A stretch of DNA of 64,000 nucleotides from Onchocerca volvulus (GCA_000499405.2 HG738137.1:10952621-11016620); one strand, 5' to 3'; numbered from the stretch's first letter, positions 11,608-33,245 are shown. The notes: generated by a model not told the origin, from the letters alone. Translations and numbers: made by a program.

Positions 11608-12982
11608 ATGTCTGCATCGGATGGTGACAAAACTAACAATTCAAACTTTAGATTTAATCAGGTGATCTGATCGCAAATATTTAAATTTCTTTCAAACGAG
11701 ATATGAATATTATCGTTAAATAATTCATGTACAATAACTCATAAGTAAGTCTTCAGAAATCATAAGGTCATCTGAGAATCCAGATGACCTCATGATTTCT
11801 GAAAATATCAGGTTGATTTTCTTCCGGAACTTGCGCGCTTACCCGACGGAATTTTTTGAATGCAGTAAACGGAACATGATTATACGAAACGAAATTATTC
11901 CACTGTGCGTTATTACATTCATCTTTGTCAATTAAAAAGTTCAAAGTCCTTAATAAGGTACATCTCGTCCAAAGTGAGCCAGGCCTTTGTGGAATTAAGG
12001 TCAATATAAGCAATTCTGTTCAAGGAAATATTGGCTACTAACCTGATAGTACATTGTAGCTAAATATGATCGTATATATCTTTATCAATGGTAGCATTTA
12101 CATCACTGATAATAGCAACTAAACAACGGATATAGAAAAGAAAAGTTTTCATGAAAGGAAGTATCGGAATATCTCCAGATTCAATTCAGAATATCGAATT
12201 TCGCGAATACATAGCCGCTGGAAAATAATTTTTTGCGAACTAGCAGGACTTCGAATATTGGTTCGTGCTAGATTGCTATATTTGATGAAACTTTTCTTTG
12301 CTGGAAATGGCGGCATTTGTTTGCGAAGATTTATATAACTATCGAAATGAGGCGGCATACTTGCACTCCCGAGATTATTGGTATTCTTGATTCTGCAATT
12401 TCATTGATTGAACTGATCAGATCGTCTCAAATATTTCGTCAATCTCTAGGAGAGATCACTACTGGAAAATCAGAAAGAAATACTTAGCATTGATTGAGAT
12501 ATTAGCAAAATATCGAAATTGCGAATATCAGGGAAGAGAATGAGAAAAATTGAAATAAATTATTTCTTCGTAACTTATCAATTTCTTTATTTTCTCTTCC
12601 CTCATTATTTTTTCTTCTATCTTACAAACTTACAAACATAAAAATACTCATCTTCTTTGAACCCAAAAGATTAAAATTTGAAATAAAAATAGGCTTCGTC
12701 TTCTCCATTAAATACCACATATAAAAAAACTATTATTAATTTGGTATATTTGTTAGAAAATGAATAAAAACAGCCAACAATTGTTTTGTGTGTATTCGTA
12801 ATTTGCATAAAACATGACCAAAGTCATTACAACACATCAATCAATATAAATCTAATTTCTTACTACTAGCTAGACTGTCAGAGTAATGTTAATTTCATTG
12901 TTTCATATTAATTTTACAGGAACGATGTAATGACGTAATTAGAAGCTTAGAAAGATCTTCAAAAGATTCTCATCAGCGTTAA
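11608..12982 (+). CDS. Candidate two-exon microprotein, unrecognised
   Basis: Exon 11608-11661 starts with ATG, encodes 18 codons (MSASDGDKTNNSNFRFNQ) and ends CAG|GTGATC. Exon 12920-12982 follows a clean TTTTACAG acceptor, encodes ERCNDVIRSLERSSKDSHQR and stops at TAA. They join in phase 0 to 38 residues. The second half loosely recalls the last helix of twin-CX9C proteins such as CMC4, but the paired cysteines are absent. A missing middle exon is therefore possible in the 1.26-kb intron, which also holds a hairpin and a broken antisense ORF. The splice signals support the model; size and lack of a known family weaken it. It could be a chance join. Confidence 0.35.
11752..11803. repeat. 23-bp inverted repeat with 6-nt loop
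   Basis: Arms 11752-11774 and 11781-11803 are complementary except for one position that can form G:U. The loop is AGAATC. It would form a stable hairpin on either strand. It sits in the intron of the candidate microprotein and overlaps the end of the antisense ORF. Confidence 0.9.
11768..12152 (-). pseudogene. Broken ORF with signal-peptide-like start
   Basis: Read from ATG at 12152, the minus strand begins MKTFLFYIRCLVAIISDVNA, a secretory-signal-like leader. It then meets one in-frame TAG about 30 codons in, continues in the same frame (VANISLNRIAYIDLNSTKAW), and loses frame at the A5 run 11934-11938. After that a second open stretch (DKDECNNAQWNNF, AFKKFRR, QVPEENQPD) runs to TGA at 11768. 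Total length is 3n+1, fitting one extra base. The segments read like protein of ordinary composition. The family is not recognised; a weak likeness to a ligand-gated channel ectodomain is not strong enough to assign. It may be a decayed gene, a gene with sequence errors, or chance. Confidence 0.35.
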
Positions 12983-14063
12983 ATTCCATCGGTATTTCAG
13001 ATTCAACTACCTTAGTTGGGGAAAAAAATTTGATCAAATTGTAATTTGAATTGTGATTTGGTTGGATTGGAGATTGCTTCTTCTTGCCTATTGTGATTCG
13101 GCTAAGTCAACAATAGGATTTTATTGATTTTACACGATATTATACATAATATCGCGCCTATAAAATGATAAGGATTAAAGAAACAATAAACGGTAAATAA
13201 TCAAAAAGTACAAACAATCGGTCTAAATATTTATTACGTTTTCGTAATCTGACCATCGTAATTGTCATTCTTTCTTTGCTTCATTTTACTATTGTCATTG
13301 AATTATCTTCGAAATTGCTACTTCTGAAAAGCCGAACTATGTCGAATTTGAAATTTCAAAATGTCGACTTGAACTTCCTCAACTCCAAAACTCTGACCGT
13401 CTAATTCTTTCGATGTTCTTTCCCTTTACATGATCTCCAACGTGTCGCTTTTGTTTGCGAATCGAAGCGTTTTGGCGGTAAACATGTTATCATCACTTTG
13501 ATACTGTGTCGAGCCATTTAATCTTAGTATTCCTTGTTTACAATTATTGCATTCTTTGACCAAAATCTTCCTGCTATTTGATCTTTTGATGTTTCTATCT
13601 CTATACAACTAGTATAAAACATCTTTCATTTTTTTTTTCGCCTACAGCCTTAGCATGTGCAATATTTTTTCATTGAAAACTTTGAAAGAAAGAAGATGCT
13701 AAGATTTTTTGATTAATTTAAGCATTATTTAGTAAACTGGTCATTGTCCTTCCATCTCTGTTCAACACTGTGCCTAAATCATTTCACTCATCTTTTGATA
13801 CAATCTTTAATGACAGATACGTATTACGTAAAATAATTCGATTGATGATATTCTTTAATGTGATGTATTCAATGTATTGCTTAAAATTTGAATTTTATTG
13901 CAGTATGAAAGTAATGTGTGGCATTACTACGAAACAAACAGCAATAATAATAATAATAATGATAATAATGATAATAATAATAAAAATAATAATAAGAATA
14001 AAAATAAAAAAAATAATAATAAAATAATAATAACAATATTAATAATAATAATACTTCATGGAT
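12983..14063. other. Intergenic region downstream of src-2
   Basis: This contains the presumed 3' UTR of src-2 and no supported gene. A 60-codon minus ORF at 13426-13608 (containing KECNNCKQGILRLNGS) has coding-like composition but no start or splice partner I can defend. The AAT microsatellite at its right end is listed separately. Confidence 0.45.
13942..14052. repeat. (AAT)n microsatellite
   Basis: About 110 bp of imperfect AAT/AAAAT repeats directly downstream of the src-2 stop codon, so within its 3' UTR or just past it. Confidence 0.9.
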
Positions 14064-21387
<7,324 letters not shown>

Positions 21388-21654
21388 TTAATTATCCACA
21401 ACAACCAATTCACTTATAATCCCTAGAATAATTTAGAGTACAGAATTTAATACATGGCACAGATTTCTTTGAATCCAGAACAGTTAAATCGTAATGTTGT
21501 TGGGTTTTTTGCAGGAAAATAGATGATTGATTGTTGTACGTATATTAGAGGCTATCATTTGAGGGTCAGATCTTTGCAACTAAACATAGAAAACAATTTT
21601 TGATGTTGACAAAAATTTACGGAACGTACATAAAACGATGAAGCCAGGCAGTAA

Positions 21655-21655
21655 G

Positions 21656-21714
<59 letters not shown>

Positions 21715-21750
21715 ATACACACATATACATATATATATATATATGTACAC
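21655..21750. repeat. (CA)n / (ACACAT)n microsatellite
   Basis: Alternating ACACAT and pure AC tracts ending in (AT)n, about 270 bp upstream of the src-2 start codon. The minus and plus ORFs across it are repeat artefacts. Confidence 0.95.
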
Positions 21751-21939
21751 AATTACAGACAACTCACCTTTCTCTCCATTTTACCTGTCGTTACTGCTCT
21801 ACCAATGTCACCAACTGAGGCCGTTTTTTCAAAATGACAGCTCTTCCGCTGTTGAATTGAACTGAACTGAACACAAACCAAAATTGACTGTACATCGTCC
21901 ACTAGTTATTCCCAATGACATATATACAGACATACATTT

Positions 21940-21988
21940 ATATATATACACACACAAACACACACACATACACATACATACATACATC
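21940..21988. repeat. Second (CA)n / (CATA)n microsatellite
   Basis: TATATATACACACACAAACACACACACATACACATACATA-type tract in the src-2 upstream region, 190 bp beyond the first microsatellite. It may be a duplicate of it. Confidence 0.85.
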
Positions 21989-22291
21989 TCATTACCCGGT
22001 GCATTCAAATGTTATATAAAAAATTTGAACAGAGCCTGTACACAATACTGTGCAAAAACTCTCTCGAAGGCCATTCAATGAATGCATCACTGCGTGTCGG
22101 CCACTTTTATCATAATATAACTGACACTGAATATGACGTAGGCCGTCATTTTTTTTTCCAGGTCAACATTTGCTTCGAATGCCGCAATATATAATTTTCG
22201 AAGCCGGATCAAGAGAATACAAATGATGAAAATGATTTTATCTCGCAAACTAAATATACAAAAAAGACAACCCTCAACAGTAAAAAATTTA

Positions 22292-24678
<2,387 letters not shown>

Positions 24679-27600
24679 ATGTATCGTCGACAAATGGAAC
24701 ATGGCAGAAGATCGAGGCATGGTATGGTACGTGAAGTTTATTGATTTTTGATAGTATTCAATTTTTTTTTCTTTTGGGGAATTTGTATTTCGAATTATTA
24801 TTATTATTACAGGTACCAAAAAGACGAACTGTTTGGCTTAATCGTAGTGTGAGTCCTGCCGTTGAAAGAAGCCAGTATGCGACGGGAAGTACGCTTGATC
24901 GTTATCATAATCACTCCGAACAACATGACAGTTTAACGGTAGATAAAATTATCGTTAATATATAAATGAAGTATTTTAAAAATATAGTCAGTTATTACAA
25001 GAGAAATTAGGAAATTTTTTATTAAGAGAATTTTTTCATGGAATGTTGAGGATGGAAAATTATCTTATTTAAAAGATATTGTTATAGACACTTCTGTACT
25101 ACCTTATCATAATGTTTGTTTTATATACATTTTCAAAGCAGTATCTTTGCAAACAATAATGCAGATTGATCCGAAAAGTTCTGCAGAAATTCTGATCTTT
25201 CGTTAGCAATATTTATGGAAGTTTTATTACGAGTTTGAAATCAATTCAGAGTATGTAAAGGCGAACACGACTGGCATATTTGTTCCTCTGTTACATTCAG
25301 CATCTATAATTTTGCATCAGTTTTTTAACATTTATCAATTAATCGAGGAGGGAAACTATGAGGAACATTTTAAGGATAATTTGCCAAAAATTAGACATCG
25401 ACGATGTGTTGTAGAAATTCTCTTGACAATTATCACGTATTGGACTCATTATATCTTTTTTAAACACTTATCTTCTATTCTTCATGCTGACATCTATTCT
25501 GATAGATATCTGCAATAAATTGATTACTGTCTTGATGGCTGAGGAACATACATATTGGATATTCAGCGAGGGACTTTCGTGAAGGACTTTCCACTGCTTG
25601 TGCCATAAGTATCAGGTTGTCATGATTGTTACTAGGACTCAGAAATCAACACTTTGTGATTTCAAATGATCATCATTTTAATGGAAACAGTACTTCTTGG
25701 CACATATGTTAATGAAATCAGGCAGTGCATCATGCACTTGTATAATTTTATATTCTCGAAGGGACAAAGCAGAAGCGATGGACATAAAATTTGAAAAATT
25801 GTGCGCCACTGGAATGGGTAGTTTGATTGTTTGATTATGCAGAAGTTACTAATGGATTAATGAAAGCATCGAAATATATATTGGGAAGAGTTGGAAAATT
25901 TTCGAGCAAAGGAAATCTCTATGGATTGTAAAGGAATATTTGGAAATGAGAATTTATCGATAAATTTCGCTTTTGAAGTGAGAAGTAGCCACTGTTTTCT
26001 GCTTGAAGTCTGTGGCAGTGAAAAGATGTATACCCTTTATAGATCTGGCAATTATTCATCACTTTGAATCTTGAGTAATATTTTAATAAACTTTGCTTCA
26101 GCTTTTTATTTTAATCGATTTGAGAAAGAGAGAGAGAGAGAATAATCAATCTTTTTCTTTAGGAGGTAGTCAATTATTAGAGAGAATAATCAATTATTCA
26201 TGTGAGTAATCAATTATTTTTCAGCATTTTATTTTTTAATACCTCAGATCTGTTGTATATACAACCTATATGGCGATGTCAATAGCAAAAAGTTTCAAAT
26301 TTTCTAGAAAAAAAAAATCCTTTACTGAAGTAAAATTGAAATTCAACAAGGATTGAAGGTAAATGAAAGCAGTTCACCGAATGGGCGTCCAAAACATCGA
26401 CATAGAGAACGGCTGGATAACAACAGAGAGTTAAGCAGATCGGCTAACAGGATGTCACCTACATCAGTTAAAATTGGACCGATGGAAAATCGCGAATATT
26501 TGTATGTTATACGTTCAGCTTTATTTTAATTTTCTGTTTGGTTTTTGTTCTTTACATTCATGCATCAGAGAGTTAGACAGTCTTATTTCATTTGTGCTTT
26601 TATTTGTAGAGTTTAATTGAGTACTTAAGCTGATAAGTACTATATGTTCTAAAAATTGACATTATTACCTTAAGGTAGGATTTTTCCTGATTTACGACTG
26701 TTTGCAATAGATATCCTGTTCGTCAGGACCAAAATTTATTTTCTTATACAAAGCAATTGTAAGTGCAGCTACAGAATATTTTTATTGCCATATTTTAATA
26801 TTTCTTGCTTTCTATTATTGTTGCTTTTCTTGACGACAATGGGCAAATATTGAACTATATATTATAACTATATTATCCATCATTCGAAGAAGAGATATTG
26901 AAAAGATGCAAAAGTGGACGAATAGAATAGGACGATTTGTAGGCTATCTGGTTTTCTGGAACTTATAGATGTTGAATACTTCGAATAAGTTCTTTTTATT
27001 ATAGAGAAAAAAATTTCGGCAATTGAATTATGAACCATTCTTTCGAGCTTATACTGCTGGTAATTTTCCATATTGATGATTTGAAACAGAGATAACTTCA
27101 ACTATTTCCGGAACTATGTTGACCACACGTATAATACTATTCATCTTATTCTGGTCTATATTGCTAAACGAAAAGTCAGATAAATTGCATTGTGAATTTA
27201 GCGAAGGTCCATATTGAATAATTTTTGTACTTTGAGTAGATTTCATTTCCTCATGCGACAACTTCGATGAACAGGAGATACTTCCTGTCATCGACAGATC
27301 TTTGAAATTGGAATTTTGGTAAAAGCAAATGGATTCTGAATGAAATGCGGAGATTTTGATTTTTTGGGTATAACTATTTATGCCGAATTAAATGTTGGTA
27401 TTTAAGCTAAAAAGAAAAAGTTAGAATCATATTTGAAAAATATTGGCAAAAAATATGGAGTCGTTTTTCACGAAATTCTTTGGGTAGAGCATTTTAATTA
27501 TTTTTTTTTTACTGGCTCTTTGATATTTGTTTTATATTCTTCTACTGTTGCTGCCATCGCAAGACATATTTCACTTTTCTGAAAATTTCTCGAATTGATG

Positions 27601-30600
27601 CAGAATTCGATCTGATTTGCACAGTAACCGGAACTTTCTGGGACAACTTCACATTTCGAATAAACGATAAAAATTCCAGGACGAAACATATATTTATTTT
27701 GATTTATACGGCATTTATTGGACACTTTGAGAAAGATGGAAGCAGGATCCAATATGCAACTAACCTAATTAAAATAAATTATTTTGAGATTATTGGTATG
27801 GTTCTCTTATGGATGGTTAAGTTTTCTGAGGATGTTAATCAAGTGGAGCATTGCAGCGAATAAATTTCCTCGTGAATTTTTTATGATAGAGACGCATCGA
27901 ATTGTACTACGTGTAGTAAATGGTTTCAAAAAATTTTACTATGCATTTAATGGTCTCGGAAATTCAAACGGTCGCTTGTTGAACATAAAACAAATTGTGT
28001 ACGAATTGGGAAATTTTTTTGAATAAAAAAAGATGGCTTCTGTTGAGTGCCGATCTCGAAAGATGTCAGCTTTGTGGGAGTAATGTAATGCTGTGATCGA
28101 TTCAGTTGAATATGATATATTGGATTCTGTGATTGGATTATATGTGATAATCAGTTGATTATTCAAATGTGGGTTGCAAAAATGAATGGAAGTAGTATCT
28201 ATATCTAGACAATTCAGATTAAAGTGAGCAGAATGAATCTTAAAAATTGGACTAGGCTTGTTGAAATGGAGCTGGAACAACAATTTGACGCTGTGAAGTG
28301 AAATTTGCTCTATATAAAGAAATTGCTTCAACAAATTCGAATTGATGAATGAAGGAGAACAAGTATCTCATCAAAACTGGACAATAACGTCTATGAGAAC
28401 GAAATTATATTAGGGAATTATCTGTACGAAGAAGCCAACTAAAGAATTCTTGATAGTAATTTTGGTTGATTTTTTGGCTTGGAAATAATTATTAATGTGT
28501 CCTTTTTTTGGCTAAAATATTTTCCTATAGCAGATCATTTTAAGGGAACATGAGCTAGCAAAGCACTATCGAGGACACGATCGACTGTTCGCTGCGAAGA
28601 GATCTAGGAGCAAAGAAATTCGTGATGAAGTTAATCATAATGCCAACCGAATACAGCAATCAGAATATAGTGATGGGCGGATGCAGAACTATCATTTACA
28701 GACTGAATCTCAGCTTGCCACCAATGAAATTGCTGGAAAAATTAGCAACAGTGATTTTTTCTCTAACTATTTTGATTTATTTCAGATTTGTACATCTTTT
28801 GGTTCATTTTCTTTTCAGAATTTCCGTCATTTAAAATTTTCACAAATTTAAAATTCATGTTATTATGTATTTTCAAAAAAGATTCGAAGACTTTTGCTCG
28901 ATACAGACGTCTCAGCTTGAATGCTGGTTATTTCATCTAGAATATTCTATATTTTGCGATAATTAGTTCTTTACTTTAGGCCTGGCAAATTGGCGTATAG
29001 AGGATATGCTAGGAGGACAATCAGTACTCAATGCAGATAGCATACAGAGTTTGTTTTTGTATCAAATCTTGTTTTTTTAATATGACTGGTGTTGTGGCTT
29101 AGACGTTAACCGATCTTAAGAAATATTGTGATTTTGAAATAAGTATTTGACTCAGTTCTAGCACATTTTTTCTCTGTGACATTTGTCTAATCAAATCCCG
29201 GTCAGTCTTCTCTCATTTTATCTTAGCGAACTAGGAGGTGCGTTACTGACTGGCTTTCTTCAAATGTCGAAAATAATTACAATATTTTCACCATTTATTT
29301 GTACTCCTATTTCATTATGATGTACTCGGATCGAATTTCCGTAAAGTTTCTTTGTGCCATTATATTCTTCATGCATTTAGTAAAATTTGAAATTTAGATG
29401 CACAAACATGGATCGCTAATGATAACAGTTTAAGTCCGGCACAAATTATTCGCGCTCGTGAACTTCTTCAAGAATTGCTAATTACAATCACGACAAAACC
29501 AGATATGCCAGTTGCTGGTAGGCTTACGAAAGATCGATTAATGATTTTTCGTGATTTAAAATTTTATTATCTTATTTACAATGATTGAATTTCTTCAAAG
29601 AAAGTAGACTTTAGGCGGAAATGTTCCTACTACGATGCGTCAGGCTATTTATATCGAAGAGCGTAGTTTTCCCCATGATAGACCGCCGAATTTCGTTGCT
29701 GATCATCGAATTTCTGGTTACACTTCATCACGCAATTTTTCTCAACAGAGCATGCAATCCGCACTACGAAATGATACTAAAATATGCGGACGAGAGCTAC
29801 CGGTTGTGCAGAATTCTTTATCTGTCGGTGTACCATTAACACTTCCGTCGCAAAGTTGGCGTAAGGATCCCGCAGTGATGTATTCTGATTCAAGTGAAGT
29901 ACCGATGAATTCTCGAGATATACCCAAAAATCCTGACTTTTGTATGTTTTATCATAAAATAATTTTCATTGAATCATTCTATTTAAATCTCATGCTTTAT
30001 AATTCATATTTTCAGTTTGCGAATTTTATTATTTACTGTTTTTTCTGTTGACTGATTTTCATTAAATATACTGCATTAAATAATTTTTTCAGAAATTTTC
30101 TATAATATATATTTTCCACAATAGGTTGTGGATCACGAAGTGATTATCCAATTGTACATACGGAAAATGCTGAGTTCGGAAAAGGGAATGCCAGGGAACA
30201 CAATCCGATTTCTCTAGCATCAGAAAAGCGAAAATCACACTATCATGATCGTCGCCGAATATCTCGGTCTAGAAGCCGTAGTTCAGGAAAAGGTTGTGGT
30301 TAATATTGAAATGTTTTTCTGTAAAGCATAGTTTTTTCGGAAGCTATAATTCATTGTGACTTTGCCGGAACAAAATTCGTTTACTGAAAAGTCGAAGATC
30401 TTTTTCCTTCCAGAGGCGAGTGTTGGAAAACGACGGGTACCCATGAAATATCGAGATTTTATTAATGTTGGAGTGAATCATCAACAAAAAGAATCTAGAA
30501 GAAACTACTTATCAGATGAGGTTTATAATTTACGTAGCAATTTTTTTTTAAATAAAAATTGGGAATCGAATTGATTGAAGCTTATAATTGATGAGATACT

Positions 30601-30807
30601 CAAAATAAAATTAACGATAATTGAAAGTCACGGTTGCATCTATTAGAATTACTTCAAATACTTTTCTTGGTATAATCAAGAGCTCGTTCCAATATTTTTA
30701 ATCTTATGGAATTTTAGGCCGATCGCAGACATCGGAGAGAAAGTAGAGGTGAAAGAAATTTGCGTCGTTCGTCACCTCTCATGCGCGATACGAGACGTAG
30801 AAGATAA
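24679..30807 (+). CDS. Arginine/serine-rich protein, family not recognised
   Basis: Eleven exons join in phase to 483 residues: 24679-24726, 24813-24938, 26359-26501, 26711-26758, 28545-28750, 28980-29048, 29398-29517, 29615-29941, 30125-30292, 30414-30520, 30718-30807. Both ends are highly basic: MYRRQMEHGRRSRHGM at the start, and RRRISRSRSRSSGK, RRHRRESRGERNLRR and DTRRRR at the end. This suggests an RNA-binding or spliceosome-associated nuclear protein (inference). The middle has a helical, non-RS core around WRIEDMLGGQSVLNADSIQ and SPAQIIRARELLQELL, which is the likely conserved domain. No RRM or zinc finger is visible. The acceptor of the third exon (GATTGAAG) is poor, so an exon may be missing in the 1.4-kb second intron. 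The fourth intron (26759-28544) contains antisense ORFs. Confidence 0.75.
26126..26139. repeat. Short (GA)n tract
   Basis: GAGAGAGAGAGAGA run in the second intron of the RS-rich gene. Confidence 0.7.
27052..28371 (-). CDS. Candidate nested antisense gene, Cys-containing, unrecognised
   Basis: Inside intron 4 of the RS-rich gene the minus strand carries several long open stretches of coding-like composition. ATG at 28371 starts MRYLFSFIHQFEFVEA, signal-like. A long block follows (about 27945-28330) with NLNCLDIDTTSIHFC and RDRHSTEAIFFYSKK. After a TTTTAATTAG acceptor a block at about 27498-27767 begins VSCILDPASIFLKVSNKC and contains CEVVPESSGYC. A further block (27052-27330) follows a TTCATTCAG acceptor and contains SNFKDLSMTGSISCSSK. 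I could not connect all blocks with good donors, so the exon structure is unresolved. It may be a small secreted or surface protein gene, or a decayed one. Confidence 0.4.
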
Positions 30808-30946
30808 AAATTTTCAGTGTATTTAAGTTATCACATTTTCTAATTAGAATCAGATCTGCAATATTTATTTTCAAATATTTTCTACCAATATGCAAACGGC
30901 GATATTTAGTTATTAGTTTCTATTGTTCTTTGCAAGGCTGCTAGAG

Positions 30947-30952
30947 AATAAA
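30947..30952 (+). promoter_or_regulatory. Possible polyadenylation signal of the RS-rich gene
   Basis: AATAAA 140 nt after the stop codon at 30807. Confidence 0.4.
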
Positions 30953-31754
30953 TCAGAAATACATCGGTTTTTTACAGTAAGCAATACTCAGAGTTTTTCA
31001 GTTCATTATGTCCTTTTACTTAACGTATAAATGTTTTCTTTTCTTCTTTGCTACATGCGTTTATCATACGTTTTTTTCATTTTTTTTTTTGCTGTTGTGG
31101 CATTTTCTAGCATTCCTGTTAATTTTTACTTTATTATTATTTTTTCTTTTCATCATTAGATGACCAATTTTGCAGTAAGAGCTTTCATTATAATTTTTAT
31201 GTATAAATTTCATTTTCGTTTTAAGTGATACTTCAGTTTTGATGATGCTATTAAAAGTCTTTTATAAAGTTTTCTTTATTAATGTAATTTTGCCTTATAT
31301 AGTAAGTTTTTGCCGGATTCATTTCCTATTTCATGTTACTACAATATTGAAGAAAACACGAACATAAAAATAATTAGACGAATTAACTTTGGGCTTAAAA
31401 TGGTTGAAATCGTTAGGATCGCCGAATGAATTGGATGATACATGTGTTGGCTCAGTTAAATAGTTCATCATGTCCTGAAGAAATATCGCATGAAATTTTA
31501 TGACTTTTACCTTTATTAAGAAGATGAAAATACGAGTTCATGATTGATATCATTATACTGTCAACAATGACTGAGATTGCAAATGAAATGGAGAAAATAA
31601 TAAGACTCTCTGAATCAAGTTAGTTTCTTTTCACGATTTCTTTAGTCTTAATCACTATTGTATGCATAATAGGTAAAAACGTCTAAGATATTGCCTCAGC
31701 GAGTTGTCAATGGCAATATAAGTATAGCACGAATAATATTTCTTGTCATTAAGA
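30953..31754. other. Spacer between RS-rich gene and YRDC
   Basis: AT-rich spacer between two plus-strand genes, presumably including the YRDC promoter. No ORF or element was recognised. Confidence 0.45.
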
Positions 31755-33171
31755 ATGAAGCTAAGATATTGTTTTATTGAGCTGCTAATGAATGCATATG
31801 CATTGTTTATAGCCTACAATATGGCGATTCATCGTTGTTTGCAAATACTTGAAGCAGGTGGCATAGTTGCGTTACCAACGGATACATTATATGGCGTAGT
31901 TACTCTGATGTCACATTCTGATAAACTTTATAAGTTGAAGCGTCGCAATCCCTTAAAACCCCTTGGTCTGTTTCTAAGTAATGTTCGAGAAGTTCAAAGG
32001 TTTATTTTGTTTAATCTCTTCGTGATTCATAATAAATGTTATTAGTAGTTAGTATAGAATTACTATTTATAAAATAATACCCTTGAAGAACGGCCGGGAA
32101 TAATAAATATAAGTGTTAATTTGATTTTCCAATCCAGTTCATGATGATTACGTGGTATAAGAAACTAATGTGAAAGAATTTTTTCAACTTGTAGCTTTAT
32201 TTCCAGATGGTGTCATCAAACGATTGAAAATAACCATTTACGAAGATTGTTACCGGGACCGGTGACGTTAATTTTTGAACGTTCCGTTCTTCTTCCAAAC
32301 ACTTTCAATCCAGAACATGGAACAGTTGGTATTCGCATTCCCGATCACGATTTTGTTCGTTCATTGATAACTCGCTTAGATGATGTTCCACTTGCGCAGA
32401 CTAGTGCTAACATTTCCAATGATCAAAATAATCCAGTATGCATTGAAGTAAGTGTGGAATACATCAGAGCAAACTTATTTTATTAATTGATATTTTTCTG
32501 GAAAAGAGATGCTATTTTAGATACACAATGTCTGTTCCGTAATGTCTTTTGTTAATGTTTCTTCTATCTCTTTGTTGCATTGCTGAATTAAGTTCGAACA
32601 CTTACTCTTTGATTTAATGCAACTAAGAAGTTTAGCATCGAAATTCTCAACACTTGTATTTCTTTTTGGGGAAGATTTAAAATGTTTTGAACTATCATGT
32701 TAATATATTTTTTATTTATCTCACAGAGACAGTTTGCAGGATTTCAAGGATTTGTGGTCAGAATTGGACCTAATAATAGATGATGGCGTATTAATGTGTC
32801 CAAATAGTAAAATGAATTGCAAAGGTAGTACAGTGGTCAGTCTGAGTATTCCTGGTACTTATAGCATAATCCGAGATGGATGGTATGTTTTAATAAATTG
32901 ATAGTGGATTAATAGCTGACAAAATCTATGTTATTGATTTTTTTTTTTTGTAAAGCAAAAATTATATATAAATTTTTAGCGCAAGAACGACAACAGAGGA
33001 AAAGTTAAGAGATTGCGGATTGATTGCTTTATCAGATGGAGATTGTGTGACATAACAAAATTATCTGGACCAAAGTCTCACATAATTTTTCTTCAAGTTT
33101 ATGAAGTTCTCGAACTTTTCATTACATTTGTTTTCTTTGATACTTCGAGAATACATGAAATAGAATACTAA
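31755..33171 (+). CDS. YRDC: Threonylcarbamoyl-AMP synthase, YrdC/Sua5 family
   Basis: YRDC makes threonylcarbamoyl-AMP from threonine, bicarbonate and ATP, for the t6A37 modification of ANN-decoding tRNAs. Exons are 31755-31999, 32207-32447, 32740-32882 and a last exon from 32980. Hallmarks are GGIVALPTDTLYG near the start, LKRRNPLKPL, LLPGPVTLIFER, VGIRIPDH, AQTSANIS, GSTVV and SIIRDGCA. ATG at 31755 adds a leader that could be mitochondrial; ATG at 31821 (MAIHRC) is the alternative start. In the last exon the literal frame runs past the A5 run 33000-33004 to TAA at 33171. Dropping one A gives a family-like end (ARTTTEEKLRDCGLIALSDG) stopping at 33056. Its 3' end faces that of the Rab gene. 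Confidence 0.9.
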
Positions 33172-33245
33172 CAAATAGTATATTTGTTCTAAATTGCCTT
33201 CCGAAATGTTTTGTTAAGGTCACTAGCCTACAATTCATATGTGAA

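Noticed and set aside
21580..21865. ORFs with repeated Thr-His or Val-Cys
   Set aside because: They are translations of the CA microsatellite and have no start or splice context.
25120..26050. Possible transposase relic in intron 2 of the RS-rich gene
   Set aside because: Some frames look protein-like, but I could match no transposase motif and saw no terminal repeats.
29089..29207. tRNA-like stretch with a possible 7-bp acceptor stem and A-box/B-box-like words
   Set aside because: The T-arm does not pair and the B box is degenerate (AATCAAATCCC). It lies inside an intron of the RS-rich gene and is probably chance.
29742..29927. 61-codon minus ORF
   Set aside because: Antisense shadow of the large exon 29615-29941 of the RS-rich gene.
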